A DNA stretch of 64,000 bases from Breoghania sp. L-A4 (GTDB lineage: Bacteria; Pseudomonadota; Alphaproteobacteria; Rhizobiales; Stappiaceae), in NCBI RefSeq assembly GCF_003432385.1, contig NZ_CP031841.1, positions 4,882,501-4,946,500 on the forward strand. The letters run 5' to 3'. Positions 20,497 through 29,841 of this stretch are shown here, in pieces; position 1 is the first letter of the stretch, and every line of letters begins with the position of its first letter. The translations under genes were made by a program, and so were the position numbers. The notes beneath the pieces were generated by a model, which worked only from the letters and a program-made list of their open reading frames with translations, searched no databases and was not told where the DNA came from.

Positions 20497-21486
20497 ATGA
20501 GTATTCTGGTGACCGGCGGCGCCGGCTATATCGGTTCGCATATGGTGTGGAACCTTGTCGACGCCGGCGAGAGCGTCACGGTGCTGGACAATCTGTCGAC
20601 CGGATTTGACTGGGCGATCGCGGATGCCGCCCGGCTCGTTCACGGCGACATCGCTGACGAGACACTGCTCGATCAGGTTCTGGGAAGCGGCGAGATTGAC
20701 GCGGTGATCCATTTCGCCGGCTCGATCATCGTGCCGGAATCGGTCTCCGATCCGCTCAAATACTACCGCAACAACACGGCCAACTCCCGCACGCTCCTTG
20801 AAGCCTGCGTGCGCAACAAGGTCCGCAATTTCATCTTCTCCTCGACCGCCGCGGTCTACGGCGATCCGGTGACGGTGCCGGTTCCCGAGGATGCGGCCCT
20901 GTGTCCCCTGTCGCCTTACGGGTCCTCCAAGCTGATGACCGAAATCATGCTGGCCGACACGGCGAAGGCGCATGATTTCCACTACACGGCGCTGCGCTAT
21001 TTCAACGTCGCGGGCGCAGATCCAAAGGGCCGCACCGGTCAGTCGACCGCCAATGCCACGCATCTGATCAAGGTGGCCTGCGAGGCGGCGCTGGGCAAAC
21101 GCGACCACCTGTCGATCTTCGGCACCGACTACGACACACCCGACGGCACCGGCGTGCGCGACTACATTCATGTCTCCGATCTCGTCGAGGCGCATGCCCT
21201 GGCGTTGAAGGATTTGCGCGCCACGGGCGAGAGCCGCGTCATGAACTGCGGCTACGGCGAGGGGTTTTCGGTGCGCCAGGTGATCGACGCCGTGCGCCGG
21301 GCCTCCAATAAGGACTTCAAGGTTCTTGAGGAGCCGCGCCGTCCCGGGGATTCCCCGAAAGTCGTCGCCCGCGCCGATAAGATCCGCGCAACCCTGGGCT
21401 GGCAGCCGCGGTACGACGACCTCGACACCATCGTCGGCCATGCCCTCGCCTGGGAAGATGGCCTGGCGCGCCGGAACCGGCTATAG
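20497..21486 (+). CDS. galE: UDP-glucose 4-epimerase
   Basis: This 329-residue short-chain dehydrogenase-type enzyme interconverts UDP-glucose and UDP-galactose. The NAD-binding motif is VTGGAGYIGSH at the N-terminus. FIFSSTAAVYGDP precedes the catalytic SPYGSSKLMTE (YxxxK). LRYFNVAGADPKGR, VRDYIHVSDLVEAH and MNCGYGEGFSVRQVI are typical of GalE. ATG 20497 is used because it gives the usual MSILVTGG N-terminus; ATG 20482 is possible. The cysQ gene follows in the same direction. Confidence 0.94.
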   Translation: MSILVTGGAGYIGSHMVWNLVDAGESVTVLDNLSTGFDWAIADAARLVHGDIADETLLDQVLGSGEIDAVIHFAGSIIVPESVSDPLKYYRNNTANSRTLLEACVRNKVRNFIFSSTAAVYGDPVTVPVPEDAALCPLSPYGSSKLMTEIMLADTAKAHDFHYTALRYFNVAGADPKGRTGQSTANATHLIKVACEAALGKRDHLSIFGTDYDTPDGTGVRDYIHVSDLVEAHALALKDLRATGESRVMNCGYGEGFSVRQVIDAVRRASNKDFKVLEEPRRPGDSPKVVARADKIRATLGWQPRYDDLDTIVGHALAWEDGLARRNRL

Positions 21487-21542
21487 CCATCCGATTTCCC
21501 GCACCCGTCATTCCTCTCCAGACCGATTCACAGGACATCATC

Positions 21543-22374
21543 GTGACAATCCGCCTTGAAGCCAACGCCCTCATTGACATCGCCTTGCGCGCTGGCGCCG
21601 CGATCATGGACATCTACGAGCGCGGCATCGAGGTTGAAACCAAAGGCGACGGATCGCCGGTCACAGAGGCCGACACGGCGGCGGAGACGATCATACTCGC
21701 GGGCCTTGCGGGCTGTGCCCCGGGGTGCCGGTCGTGGCGGAGGAAGAAGTCGCCGCGGGGCGCATTCCGCAGACCGGACACACATTCATTCTGGTCGATC
21801 CGCTCGACGGCACGCGTGAGTTCATCGGCCGCAATGGCGAGTTCACGGTCAACATCGCGCTGATCGAGGCGGGCGTCCCGGTGCAGGGCATCGTCTATGC
21901 GCCCGCGCTGGGTGAAGTGTTCTGGGGTGAAACAGGCAAGGGCGCCTTCCGCGCCGCACGGCCCCCGCACGGACTTGCACGCCGGATGACATCCTCGCAT
22001 CGGCCACCGCAATGCAGGTTCGCCCGCAGCCCAAGACGGGACTGACCGTCATCGCCAGCCGCTCGCACATGAGCGATGAAACCCGCGATCTGATCGCGGG
22101 CCTGCCGGTCGAGCGTCTGGTCTCCGCTGGATCATCCTTGAAATTCTGCCGCCTTGCCGCGGGCGATGCCGATCTCTATCCGCGCCTGGGCCGGACGATG
22201 GAATGGGACACTGCGGCGGGAGACGCCGTGCTGCGTGCAGCCGGCGGCAGCGTCGAAACGCTCGACGGCGCGCCGCTGGCCTACGGCAAGCGCAATCAGA
22301 GCCACGACAGCGACTTCGCAAATCCATACTTCATTGCCGCAGGCGATCCGAAAATTCTTCCCCGGATCCGATGA
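21543..22374 (+). CDS. cysQ: 3'(2'),5'-bisphosphate nucleotidase CysQ, two frameshifts
   Basis: CysQ hydrolyses 3'-phosphoadenosine 5'-phosphate, the by-product of PAPS use. The repaired protein is about 277 residues. Three frames must be joined. The first gives MTIRLEANALIDIALRAGAA and SPVTEADTAAE. The second starts PVVAEEEVAAG and contains the metal site ILVDPLDGTREFI. The third contains SRSHMSDETRDLIAG and EWDTAAGDAVLRAAGG. The breaks are in CCCCGGGG at about 21717-21726 and in GGCCCCC at about 21959-21966; each is cured by one added base. It lies just before cysD-cysNC, which supports the function. Confidence 0.9.
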
Positions 22375-22551
22375 ACGGCAGACTGTGCCGCCTTTGATCG
22401 AGCGCATCGCTGCGACTAGAGTGTGCCTCAACAGTTGCGTCGCAGCATCAGGCGGGTACCCTTACGGTATCGCGCGTTGCCCGCGTGAATCATGAACCAT
22501 CCCGCCCGCGGCAGATGCTCCGCCCGGCGCGTGGCGTTGAGTAGGCTCCCC

Positions 22552-23457
22552 GTGTCCCTTGATCGAACCTCGCATCTGAAACGCCTCGAGAACGAGAGCA
22601 TTCAAATCATCCGCGAAGTGGCGGCGGAATTCTCCAACCCGGTCATGCTCTATTCGATCGGCAAGGATTCCTCGGTGATGCTGCATCTCGCAATGAAGGC
22701 GTTCTATCCGTCCAAGCCGCCGTTCCCGCTCATGCACATCGACACCACCTGGAAGTTCCGCGAAATGATCCAGTTTCGCGACGACATCGTGAAACGTCTC
22801 GGCGTCGATTTGATCGTGCACAGCAACACCGACGGAATCCGCGACAACATCAATCCCTTCGACCACGGGTCCTTCTACACCCACACGATGAAGACCGACG
22901 CGCTCAAGGAGGCACTCGACAAATACGGCTTCGACGCGGCCTTCGGCGGCGCGCGGCGCGACGAGGAAAAGTCCCGCGCCAAGGAGCGCGTGTTCTCGTT
23001 CCGCTCATCCAGTCACGGCTGGGATCCGAAGAACCAGCGCCCCGAATTGTGGCACCTGTACAACGCCCGCGTCGGCAAGGGAGAATCGATCCGCGCCTTC
23101 CCGCTGTCGAACTGGACCGAGCTCGACATCTGGCAATACATCCTGGCCGAGGACATTCCCATCGTGCCTCTGTATTTCGCAGCGCCCCGTCCCGTCGTGG
23201 AGCGCGACGACCAGCTGATCATGGTCGACGACGAGCGGATGCCCCTGCTGCCCGGCGAGGCACCGCAGCAGCGCACGGTGCGCTTCCGCACCCTCGGCTG
23301 TTACCCGCTGACCGCGGCGGTTGAATCCGATGCCGCGACGCTGCCGGAGATCGTTTCCGAAATGCTGATCGCGAGAACGTCCGAACGCTCCGGGCGGCTG
23401 ATCGACAAGGACGAAAGCGCTTCCATGGAGAAAAAGAAGCGCGAGGGGTATTTCTGA
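22552..23457 (+). CDS. cysD: Sulfate adenylyltransferase subunit 2
   Basis: This 301-residue protein is the PP-loop ATP sulfurylase subunit that adenylates sulfate to APS. The PP-loop is [15 protein letters not shown]; other family stretches are [35 protein letters not shown] and [17 protein letters not shown] at the end. GTG 22552 is chosen because it gives the usual short N-terminus; ATG 22492 is the alternative, and neither has a strong ribosome binding site. The stop shares one base with the cysNC start. Confidence 0.94.
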   Translation: MSLDRTSHLKRLENESIQIIREVAAEFSNPVMLYSIGKDSSVMLHLAMKAFYPSKPPFPLMHIDTTWKFREMIQFRDDIVKRLGVDLIVHSNTDGIRDNINPFDHGSFYTHTMKTDALKEALDKYGFDAAFGGARRDEEKSRAKERVFSFRSSSHGWDPKNQRPELWHLYNARVGKGESIRAFPLSNWTELDIWQYILAEDIPIVPLYFAAPRPVVERDDQLIMVDDERMPLLPGEAPQQRTVRFRTLGCYPLTAAVESDAATLPEIVSEMLIARTSERSGRLIDKDESASMEKKKREGYF

Positions 23458-25388
23458 TGGCCGAACTCGACCTCACCACACCCGCACCAGCTGCGGACAG
23501 CGACGCCGCCCGTGAAGCGATTGTCGACTACATCGCCACCCAGGAACACAAGGGCCTGCTGCGCTTTCTCACCTGCGGCAGCGTCGACGACGGCAAATCA
23601 ACCCTCATCGGCCGGATGCTCTATGACGCCAAACTGATCTTCGAGGACCAGCTCAGCACGCTCAAGAGCGATTCCCTGCGCCACGGCACCGACGGCGAGA
23701 ACATCGATTTCGCCCTGCTGGTCGACGGACTGGACGCGGAACGCGAACAGGGCATCACCATCGACGTGGCCTATCGCTTCTTCACCACGGAGCGGCGCAA
23801 GTTCATCGTCGCCGACACCCCGGGCCACGAACAATACACCCGCAACATGGCGACCGGCGCCTCCACCGCCGATCTGGCGGTGCTGCTGGTCGACGCGCGC
23901 AGCGGCATCGCCACGCAGACCCGGCGGCATTCCTTCATCGCCTCGCTGCTGGGCATCCGCAACGTGGTTCTGGCGATCAACAAGATTGATCTCGTCGACT
24001 TCAGCGAGGAACGGTTCGAGGAGATCCGCGCCGAGTACGAGCGCTTCGCCGCGTCCTTCGAGTTCGACACGCTGACCGCCATCCCCATGTCCGCGCGCTT
24101 TGGCGACAACGTCTCGTCGATCAGCGACAGGACGCCGTGGTACAAGGGCCCGTCGCTGATCGAACATCTGGAAACCGTCGAGATTGGCGACGACGCCCGC
24201 GAACGTCCTTTCCGCATGGCGGTGCAATGGGTCAACCGTCCGAACCTGGATTTCCGCGGCTACTCGGGCACGCTGGCCTCGGGCAGCATCAAGCCCGGCG
24301 ACGAGGTCGTCGTGGCCGCATCCGGCATCACCAGCAAGGTAGACCGCATCGTCACCATGAACGGCGATCTGGCCCAGGCGGTCGCGGGTGACGCGGTCAC
24401 GCTGACGCTGGCGGACGAGATCGACATCTCGCGCGGCGATCTGCTCGCGTCTGCCGCCAACCGGCCGGAAGTCTCCGACCAGTTCGCCGCCCACCTGATC
24501 TGGATGACCGAGGCGCCGCTTCTGCCTGGCCGGCCCTACCTGCTCAAATGCGGCGCGAAAACCGTCAACGCCACGGTGACAGACCTCAAGCACCGGATCG
24601 ACATCAACACCTTCGAGCACCTGGCCGCCAAGAAGCTCGACCTCAACGAGGTCGCCTTCTGCAATCTGGCGCTGTCGGAGCCCATCGCCTTCGATCCCTA
24701 TGAGGCCAATCACGACACCGGCTCCTTCATCCTTATCGACCGGCGGACCAACGCAACGGTGGCCGCCGGAATGATCTGGTTCGGGCTGCGGCGCGCCACC
24801 AACATTCACTGGCAGGCGCTCGACGTCGACAAGACCGCGCGCGCCGCCCTCAAGGGCCAGAAGCCCGCGGTTCTCTGGTTCACCGGCCTGTCGGGCTCCG
24901 GCAAGTCGACACTGGCCAACGCCGTGGAACGCAAGCTTCTGGCGCTCGGCCAGCACACCTACCTGCTTGACGGCGACAACGTGCGGCACGGACTGAACAA
25001 GGATCTCGGCTTCACCGACGCCGACCGGGTGGAGAACATCCGCCGGGTGGGCGAGACGGCGAAACTCTTCGTCGACGCCGGGCTGATCGTGCTGGTGTCC
25101 TTCATTTCACCGTTCCGCTCCGAACGCCGCATGGCGCGCGAGCTGGTGGAGGACGGCGAGTTTCTCGAGGTCTTCGTCGACACACCGCTGGAAGAGTGCA
25201 AGAAGCGCGACCCCAAGGGGCTCTACAAGAAAGCCGCGGCCGGCGAGATCAAGAATTTCACCGGCATCGACAGCCCCTACGAGGTGCCCGAGAATGCCGA
25301 AATCCGCGTCGACACTACCGAAGGCGCGCCCGACGTGGTCGCTGACCGTATCATCGCGGAGCTGAAAGCACGCGGAATCGTCGCGTAG
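23457..25388 (+). CDS. cysNC: Fused sulfate adenylyltransferase subunit 1 and APS kinase (CysNC)
   Basis: This 643-residue bifunctional protein has an N-terminal EF-Tu-like GTPase (about residues 1-440) that drives APS synthesis with CysD: P-loop [14 protein letters not shown], then [17 protein letters not shown] and NKIDLVDF. The C-terminal APS kinase (about 460-643) makes PAPS: P-loop [34 protein letters not shown] and [15 protein letters not shown]. The fusion is known in rhizobia (NodQ/CysNC). Producing PAPS beside cysQ and sugar-nucleotide genes suggests use in sulfation as well as cysteine synthesis; this is inferred. Confidence 0.95.
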   Translation: MAELDLTTPAPAADSDAAREAIVDYIATQEHKGLLRFLTCGSVDDGKSTLIGRMLYDAKLIFEDQLSTLKSDSLRHGTDGENIDFALLVDGLDAEREQGITIDVAYRFFTTERRKFIVADTPGHEQYTRNMATGASTADLAVLLVDARSGIATQTRRHSFIASLLGIRNVVLAINKIDLVDFSEERFEEIRAEYERFAASFEFDTLTAIPMSARFGDNVSSISDRTPWYKGPSLIEHLETVEIGDDARERPFRMAVQWVNRPNLDFRGYSGTLASGSIKPGDEVVVAASGITSKVDRIVTMNGDLAQAVAGDAVTLTLADEIDISRGDLLASAANRPEVSDQFAAHLIWMTEAPLLPGRPYLLKCGAKTVNATVTDLKHRIDINTFEHLAAKKLDLNEVAFCNLALSEPIAFDPYEANHDTGSFILIDRRTNATVAAGMIWFGLRRATNIHWQALDVDKTARAALKGQKPAVLWFTGLSGSGKSTLANAVERKLLALGQHTYLLDGDNVRHGLNKDLGFTDADRVENIRRVGETAKLFVDAGLIVLVSFISPFRSERRMARELVEDGEFLEVFVDTPLEECKKRDPKGLYKKAAAGEIKNFTGIDSPYEVPENAEIRVDTTEGAPDVVADRIIAELKARGIVA

Positions 25389-25439
25389 GCAAAGGCGTGG
25401 AGGCCCGGGCATTGTGCCGGAGGCTTCCACGCCTTTGCC
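25388..25439 (+). terminator. Large hairpin after cysNC
   Basis: GGCAAAGGCGTGGA at 25388-25401 pairs perfectly with TCCACGCCTTTGCC at 25426-25439, with further pairing inside. It begins at the last base of the cysNC stop codon. No T-run follows, so it may end transcription with help or protect the message. It separates cysNC from manC, which has its own ribosome binding site. Confidence 0.65.
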
Positions 25440-25500
25440 TTGCGAGCGGAGGCGCGCGCGCATAGAAGAAGGCAACGACGTCACGCGGCCGGAGCCTTCC

Positions 25501-26918
25501 ATGATCCATCCTTGCATTCTGTCCGGCGGGTCCGGGTCGCGGCTTTGGCCGCTGTCGCGCAAGGCCTACCCGAAACAATTCCTGCAGATTTTCGATGGCG
25601 AAAGCCTGTTTCAGAAGACCTGCCGCCGGGTCGGCGACGCGCAGCGGTTCGCCAAACCCATTGTGATCGCCAATCAGGACCACCGGTTTCTGGTCGGCGA
25701 GCAACTGTCCGAGCACGGGCTCGCCGCTGACCGCATCATCCTGGAGCCGATGGGCCGGAATACCGCGGCCCCGCCGCCATCGCCGCGCTTGTGGTGGGCG
25801 AGACGGATGTGGACGGGCTGGTCCTGCTGCTGCCCTCCGATCACCTGATCACCGACGAGGCGGCGTTTTTGCAGGCGGTCAACGAAGGAGCGCCCACGGC
25901 CCGTGCCGGCGCCATCGTCACCTTCGGCATCCGCCCCTCCGAGCCCAACACCGGCTACGGCTATGTTCATCTTGAAAGCGGCGGCACGGACGCCGGCGCG
26001 CGCGACGTGCGCGCCTTCGTGGAAAAGCCGGATCTGGCGACCGCCGAAAGCTATCTGGCGGACGGCAATTTCATCTGGAACGCCGGCATTTTCCTGTTCT
26101 CCGCAAAAGCCATGCTGGAAGCCTTCGAGGCGCACGCGCCCGATGTGCTGACAGGCGCACGCGCGGCGCTGGACGCGGCAAGCGCGGATCTCGATTTTCT
26201 GCGGCTCGACGCCACCGCCTTCGCGGCCATCGAGAACATCTCCTTCGATTACGCGATCATGGAGCGCGCGCGAACCATCGCCTGCGTGCCGATGGATCCG
26301 GGCTGGAGCGATCTGGGATCCTGGACGGCGATCCGCGACGCCTTCCCAAAGGATGAGGCGGGCAACAGCGCGCTCGGAGACGCACGCTTCTTCGACAGTT
26401 CCAACAATTTCGTCTACTCCGACGAGGCCTGCGTCGCGCTGCTGGGTCTTGATGACGTCATGGTGGTCAACACCCGCGACGCGCTGCTCGTGGCGCACAA
26501 GGACAAGGCGCAGGACGTCAAGAAGATCGTCGAGCAGCTTGAGGCGGAGAACCGCATCGAGGTGGTCGAGCACAAGCGCGTCTACCGCCCCTGGGGCTGG
26601 TACGAGGGGCTGAGCCAGGGCCCGCGCTTCCAGGTCAAATGCATCATGGTGAAGCCCGGGGCACAGCTTTCCCTGCAAAGCCACGTGCATCGCGCAGAGC
26701 ACTGGGTGGTCGTCAACGGTACCGCGGAAGTGACCATCGACGGCGAGGTCACGCTGCTCTCCGAGAACCAGTCGACCTACATCCCGCTCGCCGCCGTGCA
26801 CCGCCTCGCCAACCCCGGCAAGATCCCGACCTACATGATCGAGGTGCAGTCCGGCGCCTATCTCGGCGAGGACGACATCATCCGCTACGAGGATGTCTAC
26901 GGACGCGACAAGGCCTGA
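25501..26918 (+). CDS. manC: Mannose-1-phosphate guanylyltransferase / mannose-6-phosphate isomerase, frameshifted
   Basis: This is the type II bifunctional enzyme that makes GDP-mannose for exopolysaccharide or LPS, about 472 residues after repair. The N-terminal nucleotidyltransferase begins IHPCILSGGSGSRLWPLSRK; FVEKPDLATAESYL and WNAGIFLFSA follow. The C-terminal cupin isomerase has RPWGWYEGLSQGPRFQVK, PGAQLSLQSHVHRAEHWVVV and IPLAAVHRLANPG. The frame breaks at CCCC 25769-25772; one extra C restores GRNTAAPAAIAALVVGETD. Start ATG 25501 follows GGAG. Confidence 0.92.
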
Positions 26919-27055
26919 GCGGCGTCACACGGTCGCGATCGGTCAACCAGCACGCCACCGCAATCCTGATTTTGAATTTTTGAGAATCCCGCGGAACCGG
27001 CCGGGCGGGACAGGAGAACGCGCGGGCATCGCAGCGGTCCCAGGAGCATTGCACG

Positions 27056-27098
27056 AAAAAGGGGAAGGCCACCGTCCTTGGCTACGGCAACCTTCCCC
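27056..27098 (-). terminator. Orphan intrinsic terminator on the minus strand
   Basis: GGGGAAGG (27061-27068) pairs with CCTTCCCC (27091-27098), with an inner CCGT/ACGG stem. In the minus sense the hairpin is followed at once by TTTTT (27056-27060). No annotated minus-strand gene ends nearby; the nearest is tRNA-Thr, about 790 bases upstream. It may end a small unannotated transcript. Confidence 0.65.
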
Positions 27099-27524
27099 AA
27101 AACGAGGCTCACGGGATCGCCAGACCGCGCAGCCCCATCGTTTCAGTCACCGGCGAGCATGAAATCCGCCGGGCATTCGGGCGTCGCCGACGACATGCAT
27201 CGGAGAAATGGGAGAAAGACCGAACAACACGGCTCCCGACGACGCCCATCTCCTTGATACTAAAACTTGAGGATTATAGTCAAGATAAAAAACACGGGCT
27301 TCGCAACATTGGAACCCTTCCAGACTGAAGGGGCTATCCGATTGAGATCCGGGATGTTTTCGCCGCGGCGCCGGAACGCCACGCCCCGCCATCGAGGCCC
27401 GACGGACGCGCGGAAACGCGCCTTGGAGCCATTTTCCCGGGTCTGGAGAAGATCCGTTCTTCATGGAAACAAACAGCCGCTGCGATCCATCAAGGGGCTC
27501 TGCGGAGGCGGCCTCTGGACGCGT

Positions 27525-27656
27525 GGCCGACCCTTCGAGACGGCGCTTCGCGCCTCCTCAGGGTGACGTTGCGTGTGTGGTGATCTTGTAAAGATATCCT
27601 CAGGATGACGTCATCCTGAGGAAGCCGTCGGAGACGGCTGTCTCGAAGGATCGGCC
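27525..27656. repeat. Inverted pair of an intergenic repeat with a perfect 26-base palindrome
   Basis: Copy 1 (27525-27568) reads GGCCGACCCTTCGAGAC at its start and CCTCAGGGTGACG at its end. Copy 2 (27609-27656) is the reverse complement with a few changes (GTCATCCTGAGGA to CTCGAAGGATCGGCC). Each copy has its own internal stem. The inner ends form a perfect 26-base palindrome at 27597-27622. Such elements with CCTTCGAGAC and CCTCAGGATGA ends are widespread between genes in alphaproteobacteria. Confidence 0.8.
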
Positions 27657-27882
27657 GCTTGTTCGACCAGGCCTCCATCTCTTGGGATTTCAGGCCTGCG
27701 CGCCGTGGCACGTCGAAACGGCCGATCCCGCGAAGACCGGAAATGCTCCAGCATTCAGGTCATGGTCAACTGGCGAGAGCCTGGATCGAGCGCCCACACC
27801 GCGATGCAGACGCATGTAATCAGCGCGCAACGGGCCAATGGGGCCAGCGCGATCAGGCTCTCAAATGCATGGAGGAGGAGAA

Positions 27883-27958
27883 TGGTGCCGCTTAGGTGAT
27901 TCGAACACCTGACCCCATCATTACGAATGATGTGCTCTACCAACTGAGCTAAAGCGGC
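27883..27958 (-). tRNA. tRNA-Thr (anticodon CGT)
   Basis: The 76 bases fold as a normal cloverleaf. A 7-pair acceptor stem is formed by GCCGCTT and AAGCGGC, followed by A and an encoded CCA. The D arm is AGCTCAGTTGGTAGAGC. The anticodon stem CATCA/TGATG encloses loop TTCGTAA with anticodon CGT, which reads ACG (Thr). The T arm has the GTTCGAATC loop. It lies about 160 bases downstream of hemY on the same strand. No integrase or attachment duplication is seen beside it. Confidence 0.97.
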
Positions 27959-28120
27959 ATTGCCGGAGACGGTCCGGAAGTGTGCGCTTGATATACGGAT
28001 CGCGGCAGCGATGCAAGGGGCAACTGCCATTGATCCGCCGCCGACTTCGCGCAGCCCGAAACCCAGCGGAGTGCGTGTCCGGGCGTGGCGTACAAGCAAC
28101 GCCTCGCCCGGTATTCGTGG

Positions 28121-29824
28121 TCACGAAAACAGTCTGGAGCGCTTCGGCTCGGGCTCGTCCTCGGCATCGGGTCCCGGATCGTCGGGCCGGCGCGGCAGCG
28201 GAAAGTCGATGTCCTCAACCTCCTCCGCATCCGCCTTTGCGGCCGGCTTGACGACCGTCTTGGCTGAGTTCACCGGCTTCGCCACGCTGTTTGCCTCGGG
28301 CTCCGCTTTCTTCGCTGCGGCTGGCGGCGTTGCCGGCTTGCTGGCCGGTTCGATCGCTTCGGCCGGCTTGGCGGCGGCCGGCGTTTGCGCGGCGTCGGGT
28401 TTTCGGGCCGGTTCGGCCGCAGCCGTCCCAGAGTCAGCCTCGATCACCCTGGCGTCGCTCTCCGCAGGCGGCGCCTCCACGGATTTCAGAACCGCCAGAT
28501 CAACCAGCGCCTCTTCCAGGCCTTCGACGGCGGGACCCGAGATTTCCTCCACGGGCGCCTTCCATTCGAAGGCGTCGAGACGTCCGGTCACCGGCGACAC
28601 CGGCGCCCATTCGTCCAGCACCACGCCATCCGCGGTCCATGCGGGATCACGCGCCGCCCGCACCGCGCGCGACAGCCACTCGCGCATGCGTCCCCGGTCG
28701 CCGTGTTCGCCCTCTTCCAGTTCCGCCATCAGAAGGAACGCGCGCTGGGTCGGCCGGCTGCGCAGCACCTCGCGCAACCGTTCGCGCGCCTCGCTCCAGT
28801 CGCGCGCATCGATCGCTTCGCGGGCAATCGCCAGCCCGCCTTCCACCACATGGCCACGCATGGCCACCAGCGCCTTGACCCGCTTCAGCCGGTCGCGCGC
28901 GCTGTCGCCGCTGCGCACATGGGCGTAGGCGGATGCGATGTCCGGATGCGGCGACTGCTTCCAGGTCGTTTCCAGCGTCTTGGAGGCCTTGCGGACGTCG
29001 CCGCGCCGGGTCAGCAGACGCGCCGCGATAACCGCCGCCGGCACCAGATCCGGCGCCAGCCCATGCGCTTCCACGGCCAGGGTCCGCGCCCGATCCGGTT
29101 CGCCGTCTTCGAGTTGCATGGCGCGCGCGGTGAGCAGCACGGCCTTCTGGCGACGCAGCGCCGGCTTGTCGATGAGTCGCGCATGCGCATTGCGCTCCAG
29201 GGTCGCGATGGCGTTTTCCCAATCACCCGCGGCGGCCTGATAGCCCAACACGGCCTTACCGGCCCAGCCAAGTCCCGGCGACATCTTGTGAGCCTCTTGC
29301 GCATAGTGGCGCGCGGCCACCGGCTCGTTCTGCCGTTCGGCTTCCACGAAAAGCCCGTGCAGGCCCAGAAGCCGGGTTTCCGGATCCTCCAGCATCTCCT
29401 CGAAGTGCTGCCGCGCCGCGTCCCGGTCGCCGCTCAATTGCGCCGTCTGCGCCAGCAACAGCTTGGCCGCGGGCTCATTGTCCAGCAGGCGCATCGCCTC
29501 GTTTCCGAGCTTGCGGGCGGAACGCGCGTCGCCCGCTCCCAACGCAATCAGCCCGCGCGACAAGGCATCAAAGCCACGGTCCTTGCGCCGCCGCCGGAAA
29601 AAGCGCGCCATAAGGTCGGGAGAGCGCACAAGCCAGCGCAGGATGCTCCAGAGCATCAACCCGGCCATCACCAGCACCCCGATCGAGATGGCCAGCGTCA
29701 TCAGGCTGATCTCGATACGATAGCCCTGCCAGTCGATCATCACCTCGCCCGGCCGGTCGGCGAGCCAGGCGCCGCCGATGGCGATGAGGAAAACAACGGC
29801 GAAAAATACAAACACGCGGATCAT
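28121..29824 (-). CDS. HemY-type tetratricopeptide membrane protein
   Basis: This 567-residue protein has the HemY N-terminal domain: two membrane helices (residues about 1-20 and 40-65) separated by RPGEVMIDWQGYRIE, then RSPDLMARFFRRRRKDRGFD and helical TPR-like repeats to about residue 430. The last 110 residues are an Ala/Pro/Glu-rich low-complexity tail. It is not the protoporphyrinogen oxidase also called HemY. Its exact role in tetrapyrrole synthesis is unsettled. It ends the hemC-hemD-mic60-hemY cluster, 17 bases after mic60. Confidence 0.9.
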   Translation of the reverse strand: MIRVFVFFAVVFLIAIGGAWLADRPGEVMIDWQGYRIEISLMTLAISIGVLVMAGLMLWSILRWLVRSPDLMARFFRRRRKDRGFDALSRGLIALGAGDARSARKLGNEAMRLLDNEPAAKLLLAQTAQLSGDRDAARQHFEEMLEDPETRLLGLHGLFVEAERQNEPVAARHYAQEAHKMSPGLGWAGKAVLGYQAAAGDWENAIATLERNAHARLIDKPALRRQKAVLLTARAMQLEDGEPDRARTLAVEAHGLAPDLVPAAVIAARLLTRRGDVRKASKTLETTWKQSPHPDIASAYAHVRSGDSARDRLKRVKALVAMRGHVVEGGLAIAREAIDARDWSEARERLREVLRSRPTQRAFLLMAELEEGEHGDRGRMREWLSRAVRAARDPAWTADGVVLDEWAPVSPVTGRLDAFEWKAPVEEISGPAVEGLEEALVDLAVLKSVEAPPAESDARVIEADSGTAAAEPARKPDAAQTPAAAKPAEAIEPASKPATPPAAAKKAEPEANSVAKPVNSAKTVVKPAAKADAEEVEDIDFPLPRRPDDPGPDAEDEPEPKRSRLFS

Positions 29825-29841
29825 GAAAGGTCTCTCCCGGC

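Larger units (their letters stand above)
26919..27882. other. 964-base stretch without a protein gene
   Basis: Between manC and tRNA-Thr no reading frame looks real. The region holds a minus-strand hairpin with T-run (27056-27098), a promoter-like stretch on the minus strand (TATAAT at 27273-27278 and TTGACT at 27278-27283, minus sense), and the inverted repeat pair 27525-27656. A 46-codon minus-strand frame, about 27116-27256, starts directly on an AAGGAG sequence; the spacing is too short for normal initiation. Confidence 0.55.

Noticed and set aside
27883-27958. tRNA-Thr as the attachment site of an integrated element
   Set aside because: No integrase, no repeat of the tRNA 3' end and no island-like gene content on either side.
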